Assembly (NCBI GenBank): GCA_001941225.1
Contig: MSHM01000031.1
Location: forward strand, 1-50,824
Source: Oscillospiraceae bacterium Zagget12
GTDB taxonomy: Bacteria > Bacillota > Clostridia > UBA1381
Length of the DNA: 50,824 bases
Reading direction: 5' to 3'
In this document: in pieces, positions 33,559 through 44,030 of the stretch
Layout of the letters: each line of letters begins with the position of its first letter
Numbering within the stretch: position 1 is the first letter of the stretch
Translations under genes and position numbers: made by a program
The notes under the pieces: generated by a model
Databases searched by the model: none
The model's input: the letters and a program-made list of their open reading frames with translations, nothing else
Told to the model about the DNA's origin: nothing

Positions 33559-34526
33559 TACTCCTCTGCCTCCCGCTCATTCACATACGCCTCTATTATA
33601 TATCTCGGGCGTCTTTTTACCTCTTTATACAGCTTACCTATATACTCGCCGATAAGTCCGACCGACAAAAGCTGCACTCCGCCTATAAACCATATCGACA
33701 TCATAAGCGACGCCCAACCTGCGTTTGTATGACCCATAATCTTTTGCACAAGCGCATACACCGCCATTATTACGGCTATAACGCACACTATCGCGCCGAA
33801 AGCAGAAATCATACGTATCGGGCTGATGCTGAACGACGTTATTCCGTCAAACGCGAATGAAAGCATCTTCTTTAACGGATACTTGGATTCACCCGCGAAT
33901 CTCTCGTTTCTGTCGTAATACACGCTCGTTGAACGGTAGCCGACAAGCGGAACCATTCCGCGCAGGAACATATTTCTCTCGTGGAACTGTGAAAGTCCGT
34001 CAAGCGCTCTTTTGCTCATCAGCCTGTAATCGGCGTGATTGAATACGATATTGACGCCCATAAGCTGCATAAGCTTATAAAAGCCGACCGCCGTTGTGCG
34101 CTTGAAAAATGTATCCGTATCGCGTTTGTTTCTCACTCCGTAAACCACGTCGTATCCCTCGATGTAATTCTTAACCATATCCGGTATAACGTGTATATCG
34201 TCCTGAAGGTCTGCGTCGATTGAAATGGCGCAGTCGCAGTCCTCCTTTACCGTCATAAGTCCGGCGAACAGTGCGTTCTGGTGACCCGCGTTTCTCGCAA
34301 GCTTTATGCCGGCAATCTCGGTATGCTCCTTTGTAAGGCTGTTTATTATGCTCCACGTTTTATCCTTTGAACCGTCGTCCACAAAGACAATTCTGCTGGC
34401 GGAGCTTATCAGTCCGTCCGATTTCATTTTCGCGAACAGCTCCAGCATCTGCTTTGAGGTTTCGTGCAATACCTCCTCTTCGTTATAGCACGGAACTACC
34501 ACATATAATTTGACGTTCTTATCCAT
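33558..34526 (-). CDS. GT2 glycosyltransferase of the polyprenol-phosphate sugar type (GtrB/CsbB-like)
   Basis: A 322-residue protein: GT-A domain (about 1-230) with VVPCYNEEEVL, FVDDGSKDKTW and SIDADLQDD (the DxD-like metal site), and QLMGVNIVFNHADYRLMS as in dolichol/undecaprenol-phosphate transferases. Two C-terminal membrane helices (about 235-260 and 270-295) anchor it. The likely reaction is transfer of a sugar from a nucleotide donor to undecaprenyl phosphate. GAGGAG precedes the ATG; its promoter lies at 34577-34605. It is the first gene of a three-gene unit with trxB and the amidohydrolase. Confidence 0.92.
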   Translation of the reverse strand: MDKNVKLYVVVPCYNEEEVLHETSKQMLELFAKMKSDGLISSASRIVFVDDGSKDKTWSIINSLTKEHTEIAGIKLARNAGHQNALFAGLMTVKEDCDCAISIDADLQDDIHVIPDMVKNYIEGYDVVYGVRNKRDTDTFFKRTTAVGFYKLMQLMGVNIVFNHADYRLMSKRALDGLSQFHERNMFLRGMVPLVGYRSTSVYYDRNERFAGESKYPLKKMLSFAFDGITSFSISPIRMISAFGAIVCVIAVIMAVYALVQKIMGHTNAGWASLMMSIWFIGGVQLLSVGLIGEYIGKLYKEVKRRPRYIIEAYVNEREAEE

Positions 34527-34576
34527 AGTTATATCTCCTCTGTAGATTAAATATACTTATTTAATACATTTATTTT

Positions 34577-34605
34577 ATTATACAACATTTATTCAATATA
34601 AACAA
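34577..34605 (-). promoter_or_regulatory. Promoter of the glycosyltransferase-trxB-amidohydrolase unit
   Basis: -35 TTGTTT, 17-bp spacer ending in TTG, and -10 TATAAT, about 50 bases before the start codon. Confidence 0.6.
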
Positions 34606-34654
34606 GTATAAATTTTACATTAACGCGCGGCGTGTTAAAATTTGCGGCAAAAGG

Positions 34655-34685
34655 CAAAGCCGAAGGCATATCGCCCTCGGCTTTG
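34655..34685 (-). terminator. Terminator of the giant surface-protein cluster
   Basis: A long stem (CAAAGCCGAGGGC against GCCTTCGGCTTTG with one mismatch) and a 5-base loop, followed on the minus strand by CCTTTTG. It lies 16 bases past the stop at 34701. Confidence 0.6.
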
Positions 34686-34700
34686 TTTAATTGGGTTTGA

Positions 34701-37700
34701 TTATTTATTTGTTTCTATGAAACGCATAAGCATTGCAGCCGCCTCGGCTCTCGTCGCTCCGCCGAGCGGGTCAAGCGTTCCGTCATCTCTGCCGCTTACA
34801 AGTCCCGTGCCTACCGCCCATTGAACGGACGGTACAGCGTATTCGCTTACGCTTTCGGCATCTTTAAAGCTTAGGATATTGGTATTCTCGCCCGCGCTTA
34901 CGTCGTAGCCCTTGTACTGCGCGTAACGGTGCAGAATAGCCGCCGTTTGTTCGCGGGTGATGGTATCGTTCGGACCGAATGTTCCGTCGCCGTAACCCGC
35001 GACTATATTATTTTCAGCCGCCCATGTTACTGCCTCTGTGTACCATTCGCCTGCCGCAACATCGGTGAATATCGAATCGCCTTCAGCCTCCGATTCGTCC
35101 TCAAGACGGTGCAGTATGGTTACAATCATACCGCGCGTGGTCGTGGTGTCCGGTTCAAAGGTTGTGTCGCTTGTGCCGTACATAAGATTATTGTCAAGCG
35201 CGTAGTCGATTGACTCGTGATACCAGAGCGATATGTCCACATCGGTGAATTTTTCACTCGGGCAATTATGCTCGTTATCGCCGTCGCCGTCACCGTTTTC
35301 GATTTCCGTCCACTTCGCGTACAGCGTAAAGCTGCTTGTTACCTTAGTGCTGAAATCATACTCGGTTGTAAGAGCGCTGTCTGTATACCAACCGGCAAAC
35401 TCATAACCGTCCTTTGTGGGAGCAGTCGGCTCGCTTACCGTGGAGTTCTTGCTGACCGTGGAGGATGATACATCACTGCCGCCATTGCTGTTAAATGTAA
35501 CGGTGTAACGCGTGCTGCCGCCTCCGCCGCCTCCGCCCGATGACGGCTTGGTTGTAGCTGTCGGCTCCGCAGGTTCGGTTGGCGCCGGTGTTTCCGTAGG
35601 CGAAGGAGTTTCCTCCACAGACGCTATATTAATGATAGCGTAGGTTTCAAAACCGACTGTTTCCTCGTCATCGTCAGCCGTTGTTACAACCGCCGTCGGG
35701 AGCTTAGCTCTTACCGCTGTTTCGCCGTCCGCGAGCGCCGTTACGGTGCCGTCGTCAAGGGTGATAATATTCTTTTCGTACAAAACGTGCCATTCTATAT
35801 CCTCGCCCGCTATGCTCATAGTCGAGCCGTCCGACATATTCGCGAGAACCGTAAGCTCCGAAATATCGTTTATATCCAGTGAAACTGTCGGTATGCCGTC
35901 CGCGTCCAACGGGATTGCCGCGCCGTCCGCCAAAAGCTCTATGCTTTCAATATCACCCATATCCGATACAACGTATACCATAAGTTCGGAGGTATTGCCC
36001 GCTTTGTCAACAGCCTTTATAATATGCTGCGTTTCCGTTTCGCCCTCAGCGAGTTTTCCCGAATAGGTAAAGCCGCCCGCCAAATCAATGGTAATATTAT
36101 CGCCGCTGCCGTCAACTGTAATCTCCGCGCTTTTCTCGGTAAGACCGCTTATGGTGTAGCTGCCGTCCGCCGCCGCTGTTACGACGTTCGCCGCCGCGAG
36201 AGCCGCGTTGCCGTCAACATCTGACGCGTCCGTCATTGAGATATTCAATACCGGAGCCGAGGTGTCAACCGTGAATCCTATCTGTGCGCCCTTAACGTAA
36301 TTATCAGCCGTTTCGTCCGCGAAATCCGCGCCGGTCACGTAATCCTTGCTTGTTGAGTACGCCGTAAAGTCTACAACGTAATCTCCGTCCTCAAGCTCGT
36401 CAAGCGTGAATGTCCAGCTTTCCTTAAAGTCGCCGTCCAGATGGTACACGCTTTGACCTCTCGATGAAAGCATCATCCATACGGGTCTGTCAAATGTATA
36501 GGTTATAGTAACGGAATCGGTGTTGATATTTTTCTCGTCCATATTAAAGTCGGTTTCAACATTTGTAAGCACCGGCTTTGATACCTCCGGCATTGTGAAC
36601 TCATCAGATGTCACAATTTCCGTGCCGTAATAATATACGGTTTCAACATTTCCGGTTTCCGCGCTGACCTTGCTTTCCTCACGGAGCGTTTTAATGCTTA
36701 CCGTGTACTTGCTGCCCGCTTTCAGACCTGCCTCCTCGCCTATGTAGATACTGCCCTCGTCAACCGAGTATTGATTGAAGTTGTTTTCAAGTGTTTCTTC
36801 GGTGTCAACGGGATTTATCTCTACAAGGTAGTCTGTATAATCCGCGTCCGCAGGGTCTACGGGGTCAACGTACAGATTGCCGTTGCCGCCGTATTTTACG
36901 TTTATGCCCTCTACTGCCTTCGGAAGATTCGGATTTGTAAAGTTAATCGCATTACTGCTTATAGCGGTGCTTATTCCGTCCTTTTGCGAAAGCGTTGTTA
37001 CAACATAGTATTTGCCGCTTGCAAATCCCTCCGGAATTTCTATGTCTATACTACCGCCCTTTATTGTGTCAAGCTCTGTATGCTCTATGTTGTAGCCCAA
37101 GGTTGTTCCGTCGTTTTCGTAATTCTTAAGCTCCTCAAGCACGTTCGGGTCGTCCGTCAGGTAAACGTCGAGTGTTCCCTCGCTGAGGCGTGTTGAGTCA
37201 ACCGTCCAATCAACCGTAAGGTCGAATGGGTTTTTCTCGTCATATGTAACGCTTGTTGAGCTAAGCTCCGGAATATTCGCAACGTCGTTCATAACCATAT
37301 CGCCGAGAGTTACGTCGTCGGCGGTGCTTGTAACGGTCCATGTGCCGTTCTTGATAAGGTCGGAATCCGTAACGGTCATATATATGAATTTACCGCTTGA
37401 ACCCAAATCCTGAGTAAGGAAGTTTCCGCCGCCGTTGTTGTCGTTTGGTTCCATTGTGATAACCGTGCCGCTCGGATTGGTAAGGGTAACCTCATCAGCC
37501 GTCGGAGTTCCGTCGCCGGTATACTTAACCTCGATTAACAGCGCGCTGCTGTTGTCCGTTCCGCTTACACTTACGGAGGTTTCGGAGGTGTTTGCCATCA
37601 GCGATATTCCGCTCGATTTTTTGCTTGTAACCTTCTTGGTGGAAAGTTTCGTAATATTGGTTCCGTATTCGGCTGTTACTTCGTTCTCCTCCGCCGCAGC

Positions 37701-40700
37701 CATCAGCGACAACATATTTGCGTCCGGCGAAAGGTCGATGCTGTTAGACATACTGAAACTTCCGCCCCAGTAATATATAAATCCGTATTTGATTTTCAGT
37801 ATCTTGACATTCGCGCCGACAAATTCATCGGACACAGCCGCCTCGACGGCAGCAAGCTGCATTCCGCCAACAACGGGTATGCTGTTCGGTATGCAAAGCG
37901 CCGCGTAGATATATCCGTAGAAATAATCCTGCGCTATGGTAACGCTTATGCCGCCGGTTATAAGACCGTCAATTATGTCTACCGTACCGTACAGGCTCAG
38001 ATTCCATGGGGTTACCCATTGAGCCGATATGCCGGCGGTCATTAACAGAATTTGCTCATTGCCGGATATGGTCAGCTCACCGTCTATGGAAAGTCCCGAA
38101 AGGCTTACTGTCGCGTAGAAATCACCGTCAAGTAGCTTTATCGCGGTAAGTCCCATAAAGAGCGTCAGAGTTACCGGAGGCAAAGAGGTAAAGTTGCCGC
38201 CGATTGTGTCCGCGAGATTGTTAATCTCACCGCCCAGACCCGTCATATAAAGCACGGGAGTTACAAGCGGAACCATAAGACCCTCTTTGATATAGAATCC
38301 GATTCTGTTCGGAACAACAGTGTCGTTTCCGCTTACGCTGACCTGCTTGAAACCGAGTACAGCCTCACATTCGATAATCTTTATGGAAATTCCCATATCA
38401 AGCTCGTAGATATTGTTAATTGTGTTTATGGTCATACTCACGTATAATCCCGGGGAGTTGGATATGAACGAGCCGAGAACGTCCTCCGGTAATTCCAGTG
38501 ACAATGTCGCATCTATGCCTATAAATCCGGTGTCCTCAACAACAACCTTGCCGTCCTCGCCGAAGAGAACCTCGTCTACCTCAGCCGAAAGCTGCGCGTC
38601 CGAAAGACCGGTTTTCTTTTTGGTCTTGGTGCTGTCCGTATCGCCCGTTGCCTGGTTCGTTGTGGTTGTGGTTGAAGTGGTTGAATCAGTATTGTTTGTT
38701 GTTCCGGTTGTGGTTTTATCATCGTCATCATCTTCGCGGAACAGATTCTGCAATGCCTCGCTGTAATCCTCCTCGTCGCTGTCGTCATCGGCGGTTAGGA
38801 TAGTATCCGCCGCGGCGGTTTCATCGGTGTCCTTTGATTCGGATTTCGAGCTTATCGGAATACTTATCGTGCCGCCAAAGCTTATGCCGTAGGTAATGTT
38901 TCCGTCGCCGTCATCATACCATTCGGAGGACATAACTCCGTAGCTTAAATCTATCAAAAATCCGCCTATCGACTGTATCATAGTAGCCGCGCCGCCCAAA
39001 GCGAGAGTAAGCTGATTAACCGCTCCCACAAGGCTGCCGGTGCGCTCGGGATTTAGGGTGTAAACTATGCCGTCCATAACGCTAAAGCTCCATTCACTTC
39101 GCCAAACATTGATGGAATTTACGACTTTCAAAAGTCCGTCGCCCTCAACCGCGTAGCTGCCGCCGTCCGCGTACATCTGGAGAGGCTCGCTGCCCTCGTA
39201 TGAGAGCATATTGTTTATGGTTATATCTCCGTCCGCGTAGTCCGCCTGCCAGTATTTGTTTTGGTTTTCATCCTCCATTTCGCGTATTCTGCCGCGAACC
39301 GTCAGAAGTATTTCGTGCGACTTAATCGCGCTCTTGGTTTCGCCGAAATAGTGCTGTATCTTTGTGCCGTTTACCAAGCCTGTTTTTGAAATTTCACCGT
39401 CATAAAACTGTTGGTATTCGCCCTCGCCGGCAAAGGAGAAGAAATCATATGTTGTGTTGTTATTCGAATCGGTGGTACGCACCAATGACAGAATAGCGTA
39501 TGATTTCAGAGCGTATATCTTATCAGCCGAAACATTAAGCACTGCGCTTGCGGTAACGGATTTGCCGAAAGAGGATATATACGTTTCGTCGCTGAACTCG
39601 AACACGATATTATATGCGCCGACATAAAGGTCATCGGTGGTTGAAAAGCTCATCGTGGTGTACGAGTCGTCAAGAAACGCCACATTCTTTTTATCTATAA
39701 CAACCTCGTGGTCGCTTGTGGTGTGCTTGAGCTTAAGGCTCCAGCCCGAATCCGAGTTAAGGCTCTTAAACGCCTTCATATCGCCGTTTATCGTGACAGC
39801 CTTTTCGCCGTCGGTATAGACGGTGTCGGGATTTACCGCCGTCATACTTACGGTAGCCTTATTGCCCGATACCGAGGGGATAACGATGCTCCTCTGAGTC
39901 ATTGTTTCAACAATCTGCAAAATGCCGTCTATCGTCGCCCAGGACGTCAGCGAAATATACACCGTGCCGGCGGTTATGCCCGTCTGCGGCAGCGCCTTCA
40001 GCTTGATGGTTTCCGATATTATATCGCCCGCGCTTAAGCCGTCATAGGTCAGCGTATCGTCGCTTACAACCGTGAAACACTCCTCATCGGTTGAAATTAC
40101 CATCGAGATGGACGTTAAATCAACGGAATTATCGAGAGTATTGTCTATCTCTATGGTAGCCGTTATCTCGCCGTCGTTTTCGTAGCCGTCGCCCGCGGAG
40201 TTCAAATTAACTCTGTCCGCGGTGACGTTTATGCCTACTCTGTCGCCGGTGTCGCCGGAGAAGTTACCCACGCCGTAAAGTGTTTCCGCGCTGAAACTTC
40301 CGCCCGCCGCAACGGTCTGCGAATCCCAATATATCGCGACTGCCGCGTCCGGAGTTCTGTACGCGTTGGAGTAATTTGTGAAATCACAATATTTATCCAC
40401 TGTATAATCATAGCGTGTGTTGGCAAGATTCGCCCAGTGACCCACGATTATTTTGTTCGGCTCGGTGCCGCCCTCCCAACCCTTCGGGATTATATACGAC
40501 ATAGCCTTGGGACTTGAAACAGAGTCCACGCCGCGTATCTGGTCGGGCACCTCGTCGCCGGAATATTCCGTTTCAACGTACAGCGGAGTATTCGAGCCGG
40601 AGGAGAGAATATACGGAGCGTCTATATCCTTTCCGAGAGCGGTGTCAAGCATAAGTCTTATGCTTACCTCAGCCTCGGCGCCGCTGTTATTCACTACCTC

Positions 40701-41156
40701 GTAGGATATACCCGCGTTGCCTATTGTATCGGTATTTTCGTCCGTTCCCAAAGCAATTTGCTGCTTAACGGTTATGCCCTTTATTGTCCATTCCATTGTA
40801 AGCAGTCTGCCGCCCTCGCTTATAACGGGAGCCGCTGTTTTGGTGGACAATCCGAAAAAGCCGTAATCCTGTCCGAATATGTAATCATTTCCGTCAATTC
40901 GGACTGTTGTAAAGGAGGTGCTGTTGCTGCGGCTCGAGTCCTCCGTGTACAAAAGGGGGATATTGTCGTCATAACTCTTCTGCGGGTTGCCCTCGGCGGT
41001 TTCTATAGAGAAACCGCCTGTTTCGGCATTATACGAGTATGTCAAATATCCGTTTGATATGCTGTATATCTCATCCGCCATAGCCGTAAGCGGCGCGATT
41101 GCCGTAAGCAATGCTATGGTAAGCAGCAGAGATATGATGCGTCTTGCTTTATACAT
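34701..41156 (-). CDS. Giant SLH-anchored multidomain surface protein
   Basis: A 2,151-residue protein: signal peptide (about 1-28); a long beta-rich N-terminal part; a low-complexity Asp/Thr/Lys stretch (about 785-860); an unusual Gly- and aliphatic-rich region (about 870-1150: 'LYVSMTINTINNIYELDMG', 'YFYGYIYAALCIPNSIPVVGG'); several Ig/fibronectin-like modules; a Pro-Thr linker with a seven-Gly run; one InlB-type repeat (about 1885-1950: FNSNGGSDV...GYEFAGWYT); and three SLH motifs in the last 182 residues. SLH anchoring to the wall is well supported; the ligand is unknown. I chose the ATG at 41156 because AAGGAGGA lies 7 bases upstream. It starts 15 bases past the stop of the preceding giant gene. 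Confidence 0.88.
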   Translation of the reverse strand: MYKARRIISLLLTIALLTAIAPLTAMADEIYSISNGYLTYSYNAETGGFSIETAEGNPQKSYDDNIPLLYTEDSSRSNSTSFTTVRIDGNDYIFGQDYGFFGLSTKTAAPVISEGGRLLTMEWTIKGITVKQQIALGTDENTDTIGNAGISYEVVNNSGAEAEVSIRLMLDTALGKDIDAPYILSSGSNTPLYVETEYSGDEVPDQIRGVDSVSSPKAMSYIIPKGWEGGTEPNKIIVGHWANLANTRYDYTVDKYCDFTNYSNAYRTPDAAVAIYWDSQTVAAGGSFSAETLYGVGNFSGDTGDRVGINVTADRVNLNSAGDGYENDGEITATIEIDNTLDNSVDLTSISMVISTDEECFTVVSDDTLTYDGLSAGDIISETIKLKALPQTGITAGTVYISLTSWATIDGILQIVETMTQRSIVIPSVSGNKATVSMTAVNPDTVYTDGEKAVTINGDMKAFKSLNSDSGWSLKLKHTTSDHEVVIDKKNVAFLDDSYTTMSFSTTDDLYVGAYNIVFEFSDETYISSFGKSVTASAVLNVSADKIYALKSYAILSLVRTTDSNNNTTYDFFSFAGEGEYQQFYDGEISKTGLVNGTKIQHYFGETKSAIKSHEILLTVRGRIREMEDENQNKYWQADYADGDITINNMLSYEGSEPLQMYADGGSYAVEGDGLLKVVNSINVWRSEWSFSVMDGIVYTLNPERTGSLVGAVNQLTLALGGAATMIQSIGGFLIDLSYGVMSSEWYDDGDGNITYGISFGGTISIPISSKSESKDTDETAAADTILTADDDSDEEDYSEALQNLFREDDDDDKTTTGTTNNTDSTTSTTTTTNQATGDTDSTKTKKKTGLSDAQLSAEVDEVLFGEDGKVVVEDTGFIGIDATLSLELPEDVLGSFISNSPGLYVSMTINTINNIYELDMGISIKIIECEAVLGFKQVSVSGNDTVVPNRIGFYIKEGLMVPLVTPVLYMTGLGGEINNLADTIGGNFTSLPPVTLTLFMGLTAIKLLDGDFYATVSLSGLSIDGELTISGNEQILLMTAGISAQWVTPWNLSLYGTVDIIDGLITGGISVTIAQDYFYGYIYAALCIPNSIPVVGGMQLAAVEAAVSDEFVGANVKILKIKYGFIYYWGGSFSMSNSIDLSPDANMLSLMAAAEENEVTAEYGTNITKLSTKKVTSKKSSGISLMANTSETSVSVSGTDNSSALLIEVKYTGDGTPTADEVTLTNPSGTVITMEPNDNNGGGNFLTQDLGSSGKFIYMTVTDSDLIKNGTWTVTSTADDVTLGDMVMNDVANIPELSSTSVTYDEKNPFDLTVDWTVDSTRLSEGTLDVYLTDDPNVLEELKNYENDGTTLGYNIEHTELDTIKGGSIDIEIPEGFASGKYYVVTTLSQKDGISTAISSNAINFTNPNLPKAVEGINVKYGGNGNLYVDPVDPADADYTDYLVEINPVDTEETLENNFNQYSVDEGSIYIGEEAGLKAGSKYTVSIKTLREESKVSAETGNVETVYYYGTEIVTSDEFTMPEVSKPVLTNVETDFNMDEKNINTDSVTITYTFDRPVWMMLSSRGQSVYHLDGDFKESWTFTLDELEDGDYVVDFTAYSTSKDYVTGADFADETADNYVKGAQIGFTVDTSAPVLNISMTDASDVDGNAALAAANVVTAAADGSYTISGLTEKSAEITVDGSGDNITIDLAGGFTYSGKLAEGETETQHIIKAVDKAGNTSELMVYVVSDMGDIESIELLADGAAIPLDADGIPTVSLDINDISELTVLANMSDGSTMSIAGEDIEWHVLYEKNIITLDDGTVTALADGETAVRAKLPTAVVTTADDDEETVGFETYAIINIASVEETPSPTETPAPTEPAEPTATTKPSSGGGGGGGSTRYTVTFNSNGGSDVSSSTVSKNSTVSEPTAPTKDGYEFAGWYTDSALTTEYDFSTKVTSSFTLYAKWTEIENGDGDGDNEHNCPSEKFTDVDISLWYHESIDYALDNNLMYGTSDTTFEPDTTTTRGMIVTILHRLEDESEAEGDSIFTDVAAGEWYTEAVTWAAENNIVAGYGDGTFGPNDTITREQTAAILHRYAQYKGYDVSAGENTNILSFKDAESVSEYAVPSVQWAVGTGLVSGRDDGTLDPLGGATRAEAAAMLMRFIETNK

Positions 41157-41171
41157 TTTCAATCCTCCTTT

Positions 41172-43946
41172 TTATTCCGATTCCCAAACGTAGATTTGCA
41201 GATTGAAGTAATCGCGCTTATCCGTTTGAACCAATATAGTATACCAACCGTTTGAATCCACCGTGTATTGATATTCTCCCGAGATGGTGTTGCCGTTTTC
41301 GTCTTTCGCCTCCTCTATAACGGTGCCGGAGGTCTTCATTTTACCCATTGACAAAGCGCCCTTTTCAATCTTGGCGTATGATATGCCGGAGAAGTTTTTA
41401 AGGTTTATCGTCAAATTCTTTGTATCTACCTCAGCCTGATTGCTTGCGCTCGGCAGCAAGCCGTTTACAAGCGCTATCGTGTCGGTAAGTCCCACAAGTC
41501 TTACGGTCATTCTCGCCTCGGTGGTGTTATTGGCGCTGTCCGTAACGCTGTAGGTTATAGTGTACGCTATCGAGCGGTCGAATTTATTGTTATTTATATC
41601 GCTCGGGTCAAAGTTACCGTAATCTATCGTAACCTTATCGGTAAGGTCCGTAACTGTTCCGAGGAACGCGTCGGACGCCGTAAAGCACTTATCTATAAGA
41701 TCTCTGTCATACGCCTCGCCCATTTCGGGATTTTCATAGAACAGCAGCTCCTCCGCGTTAAGCTCTATTGTCGGCGGAATTTTGTCTATTACCTCAACGT
41801 CAAAGCCGTAGCTTGCCAGAGTGCCGTTCGGCTTTTCAAGGTTGAAGATATACATTCCGTTATCCGAATATGTGAGGGTATGCTCCGTGCTCAATTCGGA
41901 ATTTGTCTTTCCGGAAATGGTTGTTTCGCTGTCGGCGGTCACGGTAACGTCAACATCATAATTTGTTATCGGTTTCTTGTCGGTTGCGATAACATAGCCC
42001 TCCTCGTCGCCGACATTCCATGTTTCCGTCAGCTGCGCCGTTTTCCATTCGCCGGACGCATCGTCATACTCGTCGTAATAATAGCTCCATGATACCTGCG
42101 TTATTTGCGGCGCGGATTTGTCTATACCGGTAATTTCGATTGTTATATATGAGGTAACGCCCTCGTCGTCATACACGGTAAAGGTGTATGTGCCGTTTGC
42201 GGCGAAGGTATACTTCGCGTCGGTTACGTTGCCCTCCTCGTCAATCGATTGAGCGCGCTGCGCTATGCCGCCGTAAAGCACGGTTACATCGGTAAGCTCT
42301 CTCTTGGTGTCAATGTACGATCCGGTGCCGTCTGTCGCCTTTTCAAAGGTAACGTCAACCGACAGTGTGTCCGCCGAGGGCGTCATAACTGCCGTAAGCG
42401 ACGGCGGAATGTTATAGATATTGCTTACGCCCACCGTGCCGTAGCCGATATTTCCGTAAGCGTCCGTGAACGTCACCGTAAGACTTCCGTTTTTATAGAA
42501 ACGTATCAATGAGTTTGCGTAATTAACCTCATATTCAAAGTCGTCCTGTACCGGTGCAGCCTCGGTAAGCGTCACGTTTGACTTTGTATACTTCAGCAGC
42601 GCCGTTACCGATTTTGAGGTAACCTTTGTTGTGCTGTATATTACGTTCAAAAGCTCGGGCGCTACCGTGTCTATTGTTGATACTATAAATATCTTTTCCG
42701 TTACGTTTCCTACCTTGTCGGTTAGGGTTATCGTATATGTGCCGGAGCTTGTGAGGGTTTCGTTATAGGTATATACTCCGTCCGCATCGACGCTTACCTC
42801 CGTAAGGGTTTCCGTAACGCCGTTATGCGACAGAGTTACGCTGCCGACGCCGCTCGGCGAATCCTGCGCGGTGATTGTGATAGGCGCCGAATTAGTAAGC
42901 GTGGTATCGTCAAACGAGTATTCAATCGTTCCGGGCGATATGTCGAAGTTTGTAAGCGCCGCGTCGACGTTCAGCGTGTAGCCGTACTGATCCTTAATAA
43001 CGAACGTGTAGGACGGTTCCAATATACTAAGCTCCTTTTCCCACGCGCCGCCGTTGTTTGAAACGTATATTCCACGCGAATTATCAGTATCGGTCGGCGT
43101 TATAACAGCCTTGCCCTTTCTGAAGTATGTGTCCTCGTCGTCGGGGTCAGCCGGCTGCCAATCGCCGTTGTTGTCCTCGTAGAAATATTCGAGGGTATAA
43201 TCGCTGTCCGAAAGCTCTATTCTGTTGATACCGTCTACATCAATGTAGCCGCCGTCGTTACCTTCGGGGTGTCCGTACATTCCGCAGGTATTATAAGGGG
43301 TCACATAGTAGACTGAGTTATAGTGTATGGTCATTCTCATATACTTCGTTGTCTTGAGATCCGTGTCGGAATAAAGCTCTATATCCAACCACTCATCACT
43401 GTAGGTATACGGTTCCGTCATATAGTCTATCGGATCGCCGTTGTCATCAACAAGGGATATTACCTTGCTCCATTCACCTCCGTCATCGCGTGATCCGTCA
43501 TAACGATTGCCCCAAATATCTATATATTCCACGCCCGACTGCGGGTCGCTTATAATAATATCTACCGTTACATCGCCCAAGGTGTAGGCAATCTCGCCCG
43601 AATTCGGGTCAAACGCCATAGGATCGTAGGTGAAAATTATCTTTGGAGCGGTATTATCGATACTGTCCACTACCAAAATCATTTCCTGATAATCGCCAAG
43701 CGCGTATCCTTCGGCGGTGCAGGTTTTTACCGGCAGCTCGCGCACATACTGTTCGCTTTCATAATAATATTCCAGTGCATCATCATAGTCCCACATCTGA
43801 TCCACGGTATATATCATTGCGCTATAGCCGTATCCCGTGAGATAATCTGCGCTTAACTCTTCACTGAACGTCAATTCGTTATAATATGTATCTTGGTCGT
43901 CATTCGGCTGTAAGTATGTTCCGTCCGCCGCGATAACCTTAACCAC
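41172..43946 (-). CDS. C-terminal part of an interrupted giant surface protein (Ig-like modules)
   Basis: This 924-codon frame has no signal peptide and no ribosome binding site at its first GTG (43946). It is in the same reading frame as the upstream 1,481-residue protein, separated only by one TGA (44028-44030) and 27 further sense codons. It consists of repeated Ig-like modules with the 'D...AP.I' and 'D..GN.T' pattern of bacterial surface proteins ('DKVGNVTEKIFIVSTIDTVAP' region). It ends in YVWESE without an anchor. Unless the TGA is read through, it would not be made or exported. Confidence 0.7.
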   Translation of the reverse strand: MVKVIAADGTYLQPNDDQDTYYNELTFSEELSADYLTGYGYSAMIYTVDQMWDYDDALEYYYESEQYVRELPVKTCTAEGYALGDYQEMILVVDSIDNTAPKIIFTYDPMAFDPNSGEIAYTLGDVTVDIIISDPQSGVEYIDIWGNRYDGSRDDGGEWSKVISLVDDNGDPIDYMTEPYTYSDEWLDIELYSDTDLKTTKYMRMTIHYNSVYYVTPYNTCGMYGHPEGNDGGYIDVDGINRIELSDSDYTLEYFYEDNNGDWQPADPDDEDTYFRKGKAVITPTDTDNSRGIYVSNNGGAWEKELSILEPSYTFVIKDQYGYTLNVDAALTNFDISPGTIEYSFDDTTLTNSAPITITAQDSPSGVGSVTLSHNGVTETLTEVSVDADGVYTYNETLTSSGTYTITLTDKVGNVTEKIFIVSTIDTVAPELLNVIYSTTKVTSKSVTALLKYTKSNVTLTEAAPVQDDFEYEVNYANSLIRFYKNGSLTVTFTDAYGNIGYGTVGVSNIYNIPPSLTAVMTPSADTLSVDVTFEKATDGTGSYIDTKRELTDVTVLYGGIAQRAQSIDEEGNVTDAKYTFAANGTYTFTVYDDEGVTSYITIEITGIDKSAPQITQVSWSYYYDEYDDASGEWKTAQLTETWNVGDEEGYVIATDKKPITNYDVDVTVTADSETTISGKTNSELSTEHTLTYSDNGMYIFNLEKPNGTLASYGFDVEVIDKIPPTIELNAEELLFYENPEMGEAYDRDLIDKCFTASDAFLGTVTDLTDKVTIDYGNFDPSDINNNKFDRSIAYTITYSVTDSANNTTEARMTVRLVGLTDTIALVNGLLPSASNQAEVDTKNLTINLKNFSGISYAKIEKGALSMGKMKTSGTVIEEAKDENGNTISGEYQYTVDSNGWYTILVQTDKRDYFNLQIYVWESE

Positions 43947-44027
43947 GCTTTCACTGATGCTGGTATAGTGATAATATGGATGCTCCGAGTCGGGAGATTC
44001 ATAGTAAGTATCATCGGGAAGAGTGTT

Positions 44028-44030
44028 TCA
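44028..44030 (-). other. Single in-frame TGA splitting a ~2,430-codon surface-protein frame
   Basis: The frame reads ...APVYQL-stop-NTLPDDTYYESPDSEHPYYHY... and stays open for 951 more codons. The codon before the stop is CTT; the base after it is A. A small hairpin (CTCC/GGAG) lies about 34 bases downstream but lacks the features of a selenocysteine element. Nonsense mutation, sequencing error and readthrough are all possible. Confidence 0.85.
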
